Assembly (NCBI RefSeq): GCF_001942255.1
Contig: NZ_MKKC01000011.1
Span: 82,654 to 146,653, forward strand
Direction of reading: 5' to 3'
Source: Nocardiopsis sp. CNR-923
Lineage (GTDB): Bacteria; Actinomycetota; Actinomycetes; Streptosporangiales; Streptosporangiaceae
DNA: 64,000 nt
The position numbers and the translations under genes were made by a program. Positions 1-9,565 of this stretch are shown here, in pieces (position 1 is the stretch's first letter; every line of letters begins with the position of its first letter). The notes under the pieces were generated by a model, which saw only the letters and a list, made by a program, of their open reading frames with translations, made no database searches and was not told the origin of the DNA.

Positions 1-2505
1 TTGCGCTCCTTCTCGTCCGCCTCCGCCATCCGCTCGGCCATGTCGTCGGCCACCGCTTTGTACAGCGACGCCTGCTCCGGGGTGAGCGTGCACCACGTGC
101 GCACCTCGAACTTCTCCGGCAGGTCCGCGATGATCGACCGGTCGGTCTTGAGCCGCCGCAGCACGAACGGACGGGTCAGCCGGCGCACCAGTTCCGTCGC
201 GGCGCCCCCGTCGCCGCCTGCGGGCTCGGCCACCGCGCGCTGGAAGTCCTGGACCGACCCCAGCAGTCCGGGGTTGGCGAAGTCCATGACCGACCACAGT
301 TCGCCCAGGTTGTTCTCCACGGGAGTCCCGGTCAGGGCGATCCGAGTGGCGGCGGGCAGCGACCGCACCGCCCGCGCCTGGCGGGTGCCGTGGTTCTTGA
401 GCGCCTGGGCCTCGTCGCACACCACCCGGTGCCATGGCAGCGCGGCCAGTTCCTCGGCGTCGCGGGTGACCACACCGTACGTGGTCACCACCAGGTCGCA
501 CGCTCCGACCAGCCGCGCCAGCGCGTTGCCGGCCGGCCGGTCCGGGCCGTGCTGGACGTGTACGCGCAGGCGGGGGGCGAACCGTGCGGACTCGCGCGAC
601 CAGTTGCCCACCAGCGACACCGGGCACACCAGGAGTGTCGGACCCGGGGCCCGTCCCCCCGCGCGCTCGTCGGTGAGCAGGGCCAGCAGCTGGACGGTCT
701 TGCCCAGCCCCATGTCGTCGGCCAGGATCGCGCCCAGGCCGAGCTCGCCGAGAAAGCGCAGCCACGACGCGCCCCGGTCCTGGTAGGGGCGCAGTGTGCC
801 CTCGAAGCCCGCCGGAGCGCCCAGGGGGCGCAGTTCCGCCGAGACGCCGCCCTCCAGCAGCGCGCCGATGGGTCCCCCGGCGACCACGTCGGTGACGGGC
901 AGGGGGGCGGCGTCCGCGACCCCGATCGCCGCACGCAGCGCCTCGTCCATCCGCGACCACCGGCGACCGCGACTGCGCAGCGCCTCCAGGGCGGAACCGA
1001 CCCGTTCGGGGTCGATCTCCATCCACCGGCCGCGCACGCGCACCAACGACCGCTTGAGCCGGGCCAGTTCCGCGAGCTCGTCCACTTCCTCCCCGGACAG
1101 CGGCTCCCCGGAGTCCGGCCCGTTCACGAGCGTCTCGAAGGAGACCCTGACCAGGTCGTCCACGCCCACCCCGCCCCGGGGCCGACGCGGGGCCTGCGCC
1201 ACGGTCATGCGCAGTCCCAGGGCCTGGCGGCCGTGCCACTCGGGCAGGACCACGCCGAACCCGGCGGCGCTCAGCCTCGGCGCGGCCTCGGCGACGAAGG
1301 ACTCCGCGCCGGCGGTGTCCAGGAACAGGCGGGCGGGCGCCAGTTCGCGCAGTGCGCGGCGCAGTGCGGGGCAGTGGCGGCGGGCGGCGCGGCGCAGGTC
1401 GGCCAGAGCGGTCTCGCCCACGTCGTCGGGCAGCCAGGCGGCGCCCTCACCGAGCCAGACGCGTTCCAGGGGCAGCCGCAGCCCCGGGTCGGCGTCGGAC
1501 CGCACCCAGAACTCCACCGCCCAGGGACCGTCCCGGTCGGGTTCGCGCAGCACGAACAGCAGCTGGGCCCGGCCCTGGCCGCGCACGCGCGCCCGCCACT
1601 CGCGCAGGGGCCCGCGCAGCGCCTCGGCGGCGGCCGGGTCGACGCGCGGGTTCGCTCCGGTGAGCGCGGACGCCAGCCGGGCCGTCGGAGTGCCGCCCTT
1701 CGACGCCGTGCTCGCCCCTGCGAACTCGCCGGTCGCGGTCGTCGGCGCCGCGTCCGTCCCGCCCGCGTCACCCGCGTCACCCGCGTCACCCGTGGCGCCC
1801 GCGTCACCCGTGGCGCCCGCGGCGCCGTCGCCCCGGCCGCGCGGTGGCGTCGGGTCAGGCGGCGGGCGACGGCGTCGGTGAGCAGCTCCAGAGGAGCGAG
1901 CACGCACGAGCGGGCCACCGCGTCGGGGCCGTCCTCGGGAAGGTGGGCGCGGGCCGCGGTCGGAAGGGCGCCGGTGAGCGCCGACAGGTGGGTCTCGGCG
2001 TCCTCGACCGGGGCGGGCCGCCAGCGCGCCCGAGCCGGGTCGCGACCAGGTCGGGCAGGACGCAGCCGGTGGCGACGAGGTGCTCGGCGAAGTCGCGGAC
2101 CGCCCCCAGGTGCGCCAGGGCGGGGCCCAGCCGGACCCGGCCGTCCCCGGGGCCCGCCAAGGCGTCCAACAGGGACTCGGCGCGGTACGCGTCCAGGACC
2201 AGCGCGGGAACCCGCCAGGACAGCAGTCGCGCCGCAGCGCCCCCGGAACCGGCGGAGTCGGAGCGGGCCGGGGCGCGGTCGTCGCCGGGCAGGGTCAGGC
2301 GCAGCGTGTCGGCGGCGGCGCCGGACGCCGTCGGCCCGGCACCCAGGGCCCCGAGGAGTGACCGCAGCTCACCGGCCGACAGGGCGAAGGGGTGCGCACG
2401 GGGGGCGGCCGCGGGACCCGGACCGGACGCGGCGGCCACGGACCGGGCCCGCTCGGCCCACACCGCCAGCGCGTCCCCGACCCACACCCCGTGCAGAACC
2501 CGCAC
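1..2505 (-). CDS. SNF2-family DEAD/DEAH helicase, partial at window edge, two frame breaks
   Basis: ATP-dependent SNF2/Rad54-type helicase of the bacterial HepA-like group, thought to remodel protein-DNA or RNA polymerase complexes. The minus strand shows Walker A ADDMGLGKT near 697-720, a DEAQ box near 405-420 and the motif LTGTPVENNLGELWS near 310-345. The C-terminal helicase lobe lies beyond the left edge. Start GTG at 2505 has a GGGGAG ribosome site 5 bases upstream. The N-terminal part of about 160 residues is in one frame, the next 60 in a second, and the rest including the motor in a third. Both shifts fit loss of one G from a G run, near 2025 and 1835. It lies 53 bases downstream of the transporter gene on the same strand, so it may be the last gene of that operon. 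The family call is firm; the exact substrate is unknown. Confidence 0.85.
1762..1824. repeat. Coding 9-bp minisatellite (seven units) in helicase linker
   Basis: Seven consecutive 9-base units, variants of CCCGCGTCA and CCCGTGGCG, with no gaps. Read on the minus strand in the helicase frame, each unit encodes Asp-Ala-Gly or Ala-Thr-Gly, giving a small flexible linker between the N-terminal domain and the region before the motor. Each unit is three codons, so copy-number change would keep the frame. Confidence 0.8.
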
Positions 2506-2558
2506 CGCGCCTCCCCGTCCGTCGTCGGCCCCAAGTATGACCGGGGCCGACGACGGGT

Positions 2559-3965
2559 TCACAGGCGGCTCGGCACCTCGTTGCCGACCGCCGCGATCCC
2601 GGCGCTCATGCGCGTCCGCCACAGCAGGACGGCGCCCAGGACGAAGAACACGATCAGCGAGACGATCGCCACCCGGTAGCCGCCGGTGAGACTGACCGCG
2701 ACCGTGACCACCAGCGACCCCAGGAACGTCGAGCCCCGGTCGGAGATCTGGAACAGGCTGAAGTACTCCGCCTCGCGGCCCTTGGGGATCAGCTGGGAGA
2801 ACATCGACCTCGCCAGCGACTGTGTGCCGCCCAGCACCAGACCGATGCCCACGCCCATGGCCACGAACAGCGGCACGTTGCCCGCGGGCAGGAAGTAGCC
2901 CAGGGCGACCAGCGCGCACCAGGCCACCAGTGAGCCGAGCACCGTCGCCTTGGCGCCGACCAGCCGCGCGACGCGCCCCGCCACGAACGCGCCCGCGAAG
3001 GCGACGAACTGGATGACGAGGATCGTCATGATCAGCGCGCTCTCGTCCAGGCGAAGGTCCTGGCTGGCGAACGGCGCGGCGTAGCGGATGGCCGCCTGGA
3101 TGCCGTCGTTGAAGAAGATGAACGCCACGAGGAAGAGGATGGTGTTCGGGTACCTGCGCATGTCGCGCAGCGTGTGCCCGAACTGGCGCAGGGACTGCCC
3201 CACCCTCGGCCGCCCCCGCGAGGCCAGGGCCAGAGCGCCGTAGCGGTCGCGCAGCGGCCGGACGGCGAGGACGGTGAACCCCGCCCACCACAGGCCGACC
3301 GAGGCGAACGCGATCCGCACCGCGTGGTCGGTGCCGATCCCCAGGGAATCGGCCGACAGCACCAGCCCCAGATGGACGGCCAGCAGCAGGGCGCCGCCCA
3401 GGTACCCGATACCCCAGCCCGTGACCGACACCCGGTCGCGCTCGTCCGGTGTGGAGATCTCGGGGAGGAACGCGTTGTAGACCACGATCGAGAGTCCGTA
3501 CAGGACGTTGGCCAGCACGAACAGCGCGGCGGCCAGCTGGTAGCCGCCGGTGGCCGCGTACAGGCCCGCCGTGCACGCCGATCCGCCCACAGCGAGCCAG
3601 ACCAGCCACCGCCGCTTGTGCCGCGACTGGTCGACCATCGCGCCGACGGTGGGCAGCAGGACGATCTGGAGGAGGATCGCCACGGTCGTCAGCGCCGGGT
3701 AGAGCGCGTTCGGGTGCAGGGTGAGCGCGTCCACGCCCAGCGGTGCGATGGACAGGGACGGGTCCTGGCACGCCCGCGCGTCGGGCGCGCCGGCCGACAC
3801 GCACGCCAGGTTGCTCAGGTACGGGCCGATGAGCACGGTCACCACCGAAGTGATGAACACCGAGTTGGCCCAGTCGTAGACGTACCAACCGCGCTGTTCG
3901 CGCCTGCGCTGCGCTGGATCGGGGGAGGGGGAGCCGGTGGTCGCCGGTTCCGGGGGGTTGACCAT
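2559..3965 (-). CDS. MFS transporter, Atg22/UMF1-like
   Basis: Integral membrane transporter of the Atg22-like (vacuole effluxer) branch of the major facilitator superfamily; bacterial members have no firmly assigned substrate. The 468-residue protein starts MVNPPEPATT at ATG 3965 and has the branch signature RGWYVYDWANSVF near residue 27. About twelve hydrophobic segments follow, with a basic loop DQSRHKRR between early helices and a GGTQSLARSMFSQLIP motif in the C-terminal half, as in the family. It lies 8 bases after the glycerophosphodiesterase stop on the same strand, so the two are probably co-transcribed; a role in moving glycerophosphodiester products is possible but unproven. The open frame extends upstream of 3965, but that stretch overlaps the neighbouring gene and lacks homology-like sequence. 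Confidence 0.85.
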   Translation of the reverse strand: MVNPPEPATTGSPSPDPAQRRREQRGWYVYDWANSVFITSVVTVLIGPYLSNLACVSAGAPDARACQDPSLSIAPLGVDALTLHPNALYPALTTVAILLQIVLLPTVGAMVDQSRHKRRWLVWLAVGGSACTAGLYAATGGYQLAAALFVLANVLYGLSIVVYNAFLPEISTPDERDRVSVTGWGIGYLGGALLLAVHLGLVLSADSLGIGTDHAVRIAFASVGLWWAGFTVLAVRPLRDRYGALALASRGRPRVGQSLRQFGHTLRDMRRYPNTILFLVAFIFFNDGIQAAIRYAAPFASQDLRLDESALIMTILVIQFVAFAGAFVAGRVARLVGAKATVLGSLVAWCALVALGYFLPAGNVPLFVAMGVGIGLVLGGTQSLARSMFSQLIPKGREAEYFSLFQISDRGSTFLGSLVVTVAVSLTGGYRVAIVSLIVFFVLGAVLLWRTRMSAGIAAVGNEVPSRL

Positions 3966-3973
3966 GGGAAACG

Positions 3974-4798
3974 CTATCCGTTCTTCGTGGTTCTGTCGGC
4001 GCCGTGGGCGTCGTCGGGCCACCGGCCGCGCCGGGTGAGCACCCGTTTGAGGCCGACGGTGTCGTCGGTGACGATCCCGTCCACACCGGCGTCGAGCAGG
4101 CGCTCCATGACTCCGGTGTCGTTGACCGTCCACACGTGCACCTGGAGGCCCAGGCGGTGGGCGGTGTGGATGAGGTCGCGGCTCAGCACGGGGAAGGAGC
4201 CCTGGCGCAGGGGGATCTGCGCGCACACCGGGACCCGGCTGGCCAGCCCGCGCAGCAGCGGCGACAGCGCGGCCACGCGCAGTCGGGCGACGTCGACCGG
4301 GCCGCAGGAGGTGGCGACGGGTCGGCCGAGGAGACGGCGTGCCCGGTCCAGCCGCGACTGGTCGAAGGAGCCCACGCACACGCGGTCCCAGGCGTTGGTG
4401 CGGCGCAGGACGTCGCGCAGGGGCAGGACGGCGTCGTCCGACTTCAGGTCGATGTTGAACCGCGCCCCCGGCCACGTGCCCAACAGGTCCTCCAGCACCG
4501 GCACCGGCTCGCTACCGGCCACCCGGGCCCGCGCCACCTCGCGGTAGGGCAGGTCGCCGATGGCGCCGCTGATGTCCGTGGCCCGGTCCAGGGTGCGGTC
4601 GTGGAAGGCCATGAGGACGCCGTCGCCGGTGGCGTGCACGTCCGTCTCCAGGTAGGTGTACCCGAGGTCGACGGCGTGCTGGAAGGCGGCGGCGGTGTTC
4701 TCCAGTTCGGTGCGCCGGACGCCCTGGTCGTCGGTGACCCACCCGCCCCGGTGCGCGAGGGCCAGCGGGGTGGGGGAGGAAAGGTACGCGTTGGTCAC
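3974..4798 (-). CDS. Glycerophosphodiester phosphodiesterase (GDPD)
   Basis: Hydrolyses glycerophosphodiesters to glycerol-3-phosphate and an alcohol. The 274-residue protein has the GDPD signature: LAHRGG near residue 13, ENTAAAF, then LETDVHAT with the metal-binding Glu and Asp, FHDRTLDRATD, and NIDLK. There is no signal peptide, so it is probably cytoplasmic. Start GTG 4798 was chosen because a CATACT -10 box ends 7 bases upstream and no ribosome site is seen, which fits a leaderless mRNA; longer upstream frame gives low-complexity sequence. It is the first gene of a likely operon with the Atg22-like transporter and perhaps the SNF2 helicase. Confidence 0.88.
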   Translation of the reverse strand: MTNAYLSSPTPLALAHRGGWVTDDQGVRRTELENTAAAFQHAVDLGYTYLETDVHATGDGVLMAFHDRTLDRATDISGAIGDLPYREVARARVAGSEPVPVLEDLLGTWPGARFNIDLKSDDAVLPLRDVLRRTNAWDRVCVGSFDQSRLDRARRLLGRPVATSCGPVDVARLRVAALSPLLRGLASRVPVCAQIPLRQGSFPVLSRDLIHTAHRLGLQVHVWTVNDTGVMERLLDAGVDGIVTDDTVGLKRVLTRRGRWPDDAHGADRTTKNG

Positions 4799-4805
4799 CC
4801 TGGTC

Positions 4806-4811
4806 AGTATG
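4806..4811 (-). promoter_or_regulatory. -10 box of a leaderless promoter for the GDPD gene
   Basis: CATACT on the minus strand, 7 bases before the GTG at 4798. No convincing -35 box is seen. The spacing places the transcription start at or next to the start codon. Confidence 0.5.
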
Positions 4812-4950
4812 CCGGGTGCGGCGTACGCGCCCTCGCCCGGCCGGACGGCGCCGTGGCCAGGAAACCTGGAATTCCCGGTGGCCGTTCGGCGGCGCTCGCC
4901 CCTCCTTGTCCGGTGAAGGCGCACGACCGCTTCTCGGAAGGGAACCGTCC

Positions 4951-5432
4951 ATGGCCCACGCCGCCCGACACCCGCTGTGCCCGCGCCCGGCCTGCTCCCC
5001 GACGCACCGACCCGCCGCCACCCCCGCCAGGACCCCGCTCCGCCGCCCGCGCCGGGGTCGGTGCGGCGCCCCGCTCCAGGGCCACCGGACCCCGGACGAC
5101 GTGTACACGCTCGCTCAGCGGATGGCGGAGGTCCTGGTGGGCCGCCGGGCGCGGAGGTGATGCGCGACCAACTGGCCGTCCCCGTCCGGGAGGAGCTGCG
5201 ACGCCTGCGGGCCAGTGTGCCGTGCGGGATCGCGCCCAGGCTGGGGCGCGTATTCCACCAGGCGCTGGCGCCCGCGTCCCTGGAGGTCAGCGCCGTGATC
5301 GCCTGTGACCGCCGCGCGCGGGCGTTCGCCTTCCGGGCCCGCCGCAGGGCCGACCGGTGGGTGTGCACGCACCTGGAGACCGACCGCATGCACGGTTCGC
5401 TGGCACGGTCGCGGCAGAGCCCGCGGCGGTGA
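4951..5432 (+). CDS. Rv3235-family (DUF6459-like) small protein, one frame break
   Basis: Resembles the actinobacterial Rv3235 family of unknown function. The C-terminal half has the family pattern: a core SAVIACDRRARAFAFRAR followed by RWVCTHLE. The N-terminal half has VYTLAQRMAEVLVGRRA, matching the family's helix before a Gly-Arg-Arg turn. Start ATG 4951 follows GGAAGGGAA with good spacing. The reading frame breaks near 5145: the first frame stops at 5160 and the second frame carries on, consistent with one missing G. A literal alternative is two overlapping ORFs (TGATG at 5158-5162), but the family is single-domain and spans both. In mycobacteria the gene lies near secA; here it is not. 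Assigned from remembered family pattern, so moderate confidence. Confidence 0.6.
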
Positions 5433-5733
5433 GCGGCCGACGCGCGGTGGCCGCGTGGCGGTGGGGACGCGGTTCCACGCCGCGGCACACACGAACGGAT
5501 CGAGGTCGCCTATGTCCTGGATTTTCAGAGTGAGGCACGGATAGGGTCCCCGTGGGTCGGTTCCTCCCGGAGTGGGCCGGCCCGTCCGGATGGCGGTCCC
5601 GTCTCACCCACTCGGGACACGACCACCCCTGCCTCGTGCCGACCACACGGTGCCCCCGGACAACGGATCCGCCGTCAAGGAAAAGGAGGGGCCGCCCGGC
5701 TCACCCCTGTGCCGGTGCGGCCGAGATCGACGC
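5433..5733. other. Intergenic, nothing firm seen
   Basis: No convincing gene. It holds a ten-codon ORF at 5512-5544 (MSWIFRVRHG) and a TAGGGT at 5535-5555 that could be a -10 box, but neither is tied to a neighbour. Confidence 0.4.
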
Positions 5734-7624
5734 ATGCGACCTTCTGACATCGTCCACCTGCACAGCATCAGCGCCCCCACGCTCTCGCCGGACGCGCCCG
5801 CGCCGCCTTCTCCGTGATCCGCCCGGATCTGGAGGAGGACGCCTACACCGGAGCCCTGTGGTCGGTGCCCACCGACGGCTCCGCGCCGCCCCGCCAGCTC
5901 ACCCGCGGCACCCGGGACGACACGCCCGTGTGGTCGCCCGACGGCCGGTGGATCGCCTTCCTGCGCCCGGACGACGCCAAGCGGGCCCAGCTCCACGTGC
6001 TGCCCGCCGACGGCGGCGAGCCCTGGAAGGTGACCGACCACCCGCTCGGCGTCGCCAACGCCCGCTGGAGCCCGGACTCCACCCGCCTCGCCTACACCGC
6101 GCGCGTTCCCGAACCCGGCCGCTACGCGGGCGTCGAGCCAGCCAAGGAGCCGCCCCGCAGGATCACCCGTCTGCGGTACCGCATGGACGGCCTCGGCTAC
6201 ACCAACGACCGCCGCCCCCAGCTGTTCGTCACCGCCCCGATCGACCCCTCCGCGACCCGGGCGAGCCGGTCCAGGTCACCGACGCCGACGCCGACCACGG
6301 CGCCCCCGCGTGGAGCCCGGACGGCTCCCTGTTGGCCTTCGCCGCCCGGCACGCCGACCGCGGCGACCTGGTCGAGGACGTGTGGGTGTGCGCTCCCGAG
6401 GCGGGCGCGCAGCCGCGCCGCGTCACCGCGGGGGACCTCAGCGCCGAGGCTCCCCGCTTCTCCGCAGACGGCGCCACGGTCTACTTCCTCGCCGACGAAC
6501 TCGGCCCGGACCTGGACGACTTCGTCGGCCGGACCACGGGCGTGTGGTCGGTTCCGGCGGACGGTTCGGCCGCGCCGACCCGGCTGACCCCGCAGGAGGG
6601 CCCGCGTGCGACCGGCGGGGTCCTGACGACCGCCCAGCACCTGATGACCCGGATCGAGAACCGGGGCGCGGTGCACCTGGTGCGGGTTCCCCCCGACGGC
6701 GGCGAGCCCGCCACCCTGGTCGGCGGGCCGGTGGAGACCCGGTCCTTCGACCACCGGGGCGGGGTGACCGTCGCCGTGGTCGCCGACGGCGCGTCCAGCG
6801 GCGAGGTCGTGCGCGTGACCGGGGACGGCCACCGGGTCCTGACCTCCTTCGCCCAGGGGCTGGACCCGCACCCGATGACGGAGCTGACCGCCCACACCGC
6901 CGACGGCTACCCCGTGCACGGCTGGGTGGCCCTGCCGGAGGGGGAGGGGCCGCACCCGGTCGTGCTGATGATCCACGGCGGCCCGTTCACCCAGTACGGC
7001 TGGCAGCTCTTCGACGAGACCCAGGTCTACGTCGAGGCCGGTTACGCGGTGCTCATGTGCAACCCGCGCGGCTCGTCGGGCTACGGGCACGCACACGGCC
7101 GCGCGATCATCGGCTCGGTCGGCGCGGTCACCGCCACGGACGTGCTCGCCTTCCTCGACGAGGCCCTGCGGGACGAACGCCTGGACGCCTCACGGGTGGG
7201 CGTCATGGGCGGATCGCACGGCGGCTTCATGACGACCTGGATCGCCGCGCACCACGGAGATCGGTTCCGGGCCGCGATCACCGAGCGCGCGGTCAACGCG
7301 GTCGACAGCTTCCAGGGTTCGTCCGACATCGGTTCGTTCTTCCCCGGCCCCCTGTACGGGCCGCCGCAGACGTGGGCGAAGGAGAGCCCGCTCACCTACG
7401 CCGACCAGATCAGCGTCCCGGTCCTGATCATCCACTCGGAGGAGGACTGGCGCTGTCCCGTGGAGCAGGCGCAGCGCCTGTTCGTGGCGCTGCGCACGCG
7501 CGGGCACGAGGCCGAGATGCTGCTGTTCCCCGCCGAGGGCCACGAACTGACGCGCTCGGGGCTGCCCAGCCACCGGGTCGCCCGCTTCGAGGCCGTCCTC
7601 GACTGGTGGGCCCGGCACCTGTGA
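5734..7624 (+). CDS. S9 family peptidase (prolyl oligopeptidase type), two frame breaks
   Basis: Serine peptidase of the S9 family, probably an acylaminoacyl- or dipeptidyl-peptidase, about 630 residues. The N-terminal two thirds are beta-propeller repeats with WSPDG motifs (VWSPDGRWIAF, APAWSPDGSLLAF). The C-terminal hydrolase has the oxyanion motif MIHGGPFTQYGW, nucleophile Ser in GVMGGSHGG, Asp in SEEDWRCP and His in EGHELTRSG, so the triad is complete. No signal peptide is seen. The ORF is interrupted near 5795 and again near 6250; restoring one G at each point joins the three segments exactly. Start ATG 5734 (MRPSDIVHLHS) gives a normal family N-terminus, though no ribosome site is obvious. 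It stands alone on its strand, with a TnpB element directly downstream. Confidence 0.88.
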
Positions 7625-7762
7625 CCCGGTCAGGGGGTCGGTCCTGGGATGCCCGGCTCCCTACCTGGTCCCACCGTGAGACGTCGCGCAGAATCTGGCG
7701 GAATGTCCACGGTGTCTCCGTCCAAGCGTGGCCACCGTTCGATTGGTTACGTAAAGCGATGG

Positions 7763-7768
7763 TATCGT
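7763..7768 (+). promoter_or_regulatory. -10 box (TATCGT) of leaderless tnpB promoter
   Basis: TATCGT lies 7 bases before the tnpB ATG at 7776, without a ribosome site in between, the same arrangement as other leaderless starts in this window. Confidence 0.45.
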
Positions 7769-7775
7769 CACTGAC

Positions 7776-9098
7776 ATGAGTCCAGAAGCCTCGGTCAAGC
7801 GGCAGGTCGGGCACCGCGCCCGGCTCACGTTGTCGCCTGCCCAGGCGGCCAAGCTGGACGATCAGGCGCACGCCGCCCGCGCTGTGGAACGCCCTGCACG
7901 AGTGGTGGACCATGGTCTCGGAGAACCGGCGCGTGTCCTTGAAGGACGCCGACGCGGCGATCAGGCAGGCCCGTATGGACATCGACTTCCTGGCCGCTCT
8001 GCCCGCGCAGGCCGCCCAAGCTGTGCTCAAGACCTACTACCGGGCGTGGCAGAACTGCTGGGCGGGCCGCGCTGACGAGCCCACTTTCAAGTCTCGGCTC
8101 TGGGCGGTGATGTCGGTGGACGTCCCGCAGGGCCGGGACTTGAACATCACTCGTGTGTACCGCCGCTGGGGGATGGTCAACCTGCCCAAAATCGGTCGGG
8201 TGCGGTTCCGTTGGACCAAGGACTTGCCGGTGGGAAAACGCGCGAGCGCTGAGAACAGGGTCACCGGGGCCCGTCTGGTCAAGGACGCGCTGGGCTGGCA
8301 CATCGCCTTCCGCGTCCAGAGCCTGGAGAGCGCTCCCCAGGCGCACCCCGGCCCCGAGGTCGGCATCGACGTGGGCGTCGCCGTGCCGCTGGCCCTGTCG
8401 GACGGTAACCACCAGCACCACGCCGTCCCGCCAGGACCGAGGGCGGTACGGCCGACCGGGACAAGTGGCTGAACGCCGACGAGCAGGCCGAGCTGTTGCG
8501 CCTGGAACGGCGGGCCGCCCACCGCAATGCACGCCGCACCCCCGGCGAGCGCACCTCGCGCCGCCTACAACGCACCTATGACCAGATCCGCCGGTTGCGC
8601 GCAAGAGCCACGCGACGCCACCAGGACTGGCAGCACAAGACCACCACCGCCCTGGCCGAGCGGTACGGGACGATCGTGGTCGAAGCACTTACCATCACGA
8701 ACATGACCCGCTCAGCCCGGGGTACCGTGGAGGAGCCGGGGGCCAACGTCGCGCGGAAAGCTGGGCTGAACCGTGCCATCGCCCAGGAGGCGTGGGGACG
8801 CACGGTGGAGATGCTGGCGTACAAGCTCGCTCACCGGGGCGGCGCCCTGGTGAGGGTGCCCGCTCCGGGGACCTCCCAGCGTTGCTCGGAGTGCGGGTTC
8901 ACCAGGCTTGGCAACCGCCAGGACCAGGCCATGTTCGTGTGCAAGAAGGACGGCTGCGGGTGGTCGGGCAATGCCGACTACAACGCTGCTCGCAACATCT
9001 TGCACCTATACCGGATCGGCCACGTAGTGGAGATCCCGGCTGCCGGGAGGGCAGTCGTCAGGCGTGCTCGCCGCGTCAAGCCCACCACCGCGAGGTAG
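7776..9098 (+). pseudogene. tnpB: TnpB (OrfB) RNA-guided nuclease of an IS200/IS605-type element, frameshifted
   Basis: About 440 codons in three segments. The N-terminus has an OrfB helix-turn-helix region (LWNALHEWW, VLKTYYRAWQNCWAG). RuvC residues are present: Asp in VGIDVGVAV near 8365, Glu in IVVEALTITNM near 8685 and Asp in GNADYNAARN near 8975. Between the last two lies a zinc ribbon, CSECG then CKKDGCGW. Frame breaks occur near 7880 (net loss of two bases, or gain of one) and near 8440 (net loss of one). No tnpA is next to it, so it resembles the stand-alone IS1341-like group. TnpB proteins use a guide RNA from the 3' end of their own element to cut DNA. All catalytic residues remain, so if the breaks are sequencing errors the protein may be active. 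Confidence 0.85.
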
Positions 9099-9100
9099 GA

Positions 9101-9135
9101 GGGAATCCCCCGGATCCATCCCGGGGAGCACTTCA
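9101..9135 (+). ncRNA. Right-end hairpin, probable 3' end of TnpB guide (omega) RNA
   Basis: CCCCGG at 9108-9113 pairs with CCGGGG at 9121-9126 around a seven-base loop, starting 9 bases after the tnpB stop and followed by GAGCACTTCAA. In related elements the guide RNA runs from inside the tnpB 3' end through this hairpin, and the guide is the sequence just beyond the element. That would make the guide begin near 9136, inside the remnant ORF. Role inferred from position and shape. Confidence 0.5.
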
Positions 9136-9151
9136 ATCGGGCAACGGCAAC

Positions 9152-9247
9152 ATGATCCACGGCTCCAACCCGTCCAAGCCGCTGGAGGAGGTCGCCCTGG
9201 CCGACTACTGGGACGGGGTGTTCACCGTCGCCGTCCGCGTCGGCTAG
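9152..9247 (+). pseudogene. C-terminal gene remnant next to the TnpB element
   Basis: A 31-codon stretch ending in TAG with G or C at every third position, so it looks like the tail of a real gene rather than noise. It starts immediately beyond the element's right end and has no ribosome site. The peptide contains NMIHGS, which recalls the C-terminal HGS motif of nucleoside diphosphate kinases, but the match is too short to name it. No matching 5' part is seen upstream of the element, so that part was probably deleted. Confidence 0.4.
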
Positions 9248-9303
9248 CGGACCCGGTGCCCGGGGCGGCGATCCGCCCGGGTGACGACCACCGCCGAACC
9301 GCG

Positions 9304-9309
9304 TATTCT
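9304..9309 (+). promoter_or_regulatory. -10 box (TATTCT) of leaderless promoter
   Basis: TATTCT lies 7 bases before ATG 9317; no ribosome site is present. Confidence 0.5.
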
Positions 9310-9316
9310 CTGCCGA

Positions 9317-9493
9317 ATGGGACGACTTCTCCTCAAGATCGGCGTCGGCCTGGCCGTGGTTCTGGCTCTGTTCTGGCTGCTGTCCATCGTGATCGGCGTG
9401 CTGGTGTGGGTGCTGGTGATCGCCTCGGTCATCGGGGTGGTCTGGCTCGGTGTCACGATGCTCAGGTCCGACGCGGGCGATTCCGGACGTTGA
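9317..9493 (+). CDS. Small hydrophobic membrane protein
   Basis: A 58-residue protein, MGRLLLKIGVGLAVVLALFW at its start, with two hydrophobic segments (about residues 7-22 and 24-46) and a short polar tail LRSDAGDSGR. No named domain is recognised. ATG 9317 is preferred over the in-frame GTG at 9281 because TATTCT sits at leaderless distance before it. It lies alone between the TnpB remnant and the glycosyltransferase. Confidence 0.6.
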   Translation: MGRLLLKIGVGLAVVLALFWLLSIVIGVLVWVLVIASVIGVVWLGVTMLRSDAGDSGR

Positions 9494-9553
9494 CCGTCCG
9501 CGACCCTTTCGTAACACATCGGCGATCGTCGCCACGCCGATGGAAATCATGGC

Positions 9554-9559
9554 TATAGT
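9554..9559 (+). promoter_or_regulatory. -10 box (TATAGT) of leaderless promoter for glycosyltransferase
   Basis: TATAGT lies 6 bases before GTG 9566. This is the best -10 match among the leaderless starts in the window. Confidence 0.55.
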
Positions 9560-9565
9560 GACTCT

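Larger units (their letters stand above)
7776..9136 (+). mobile_element. Stand-alone TnpB element (IS200/IS605 superfamily), left end not defined
   Basis: Contains only tnpB. The right end is marked by a hairpin followed by CACTTCAA at about 9128-9135, which resembles common actinobacterial right ends of this superfamily. No left-end hairpin was identified in the 150 bases between the S9 peptidase stop and tnpB. Elements of this type make no target duplication, so the left boundary cannot be set by repeats. Confidence 0.55.

Noticed and set aside
390..2540. A 716-codon plus-strand ORF at the left edge
   Set aside because: Antisense to the SNF2 helicase, whose Walker A and DEAQ boxes are on the minus strand.
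5158..5432. A separate gene starting at ATG 5160 in a TGATG overlap
   Set aside because: The two halves together match one small family, and the single-base-loss pattern explains the split better.
7776..9098. Programmed frameshifting in tnpB
   Set aside because: TnpB is not normally made by frameshifting, no slippery heptamer was seen at either break, and similar breaks occur in unrelated genes.
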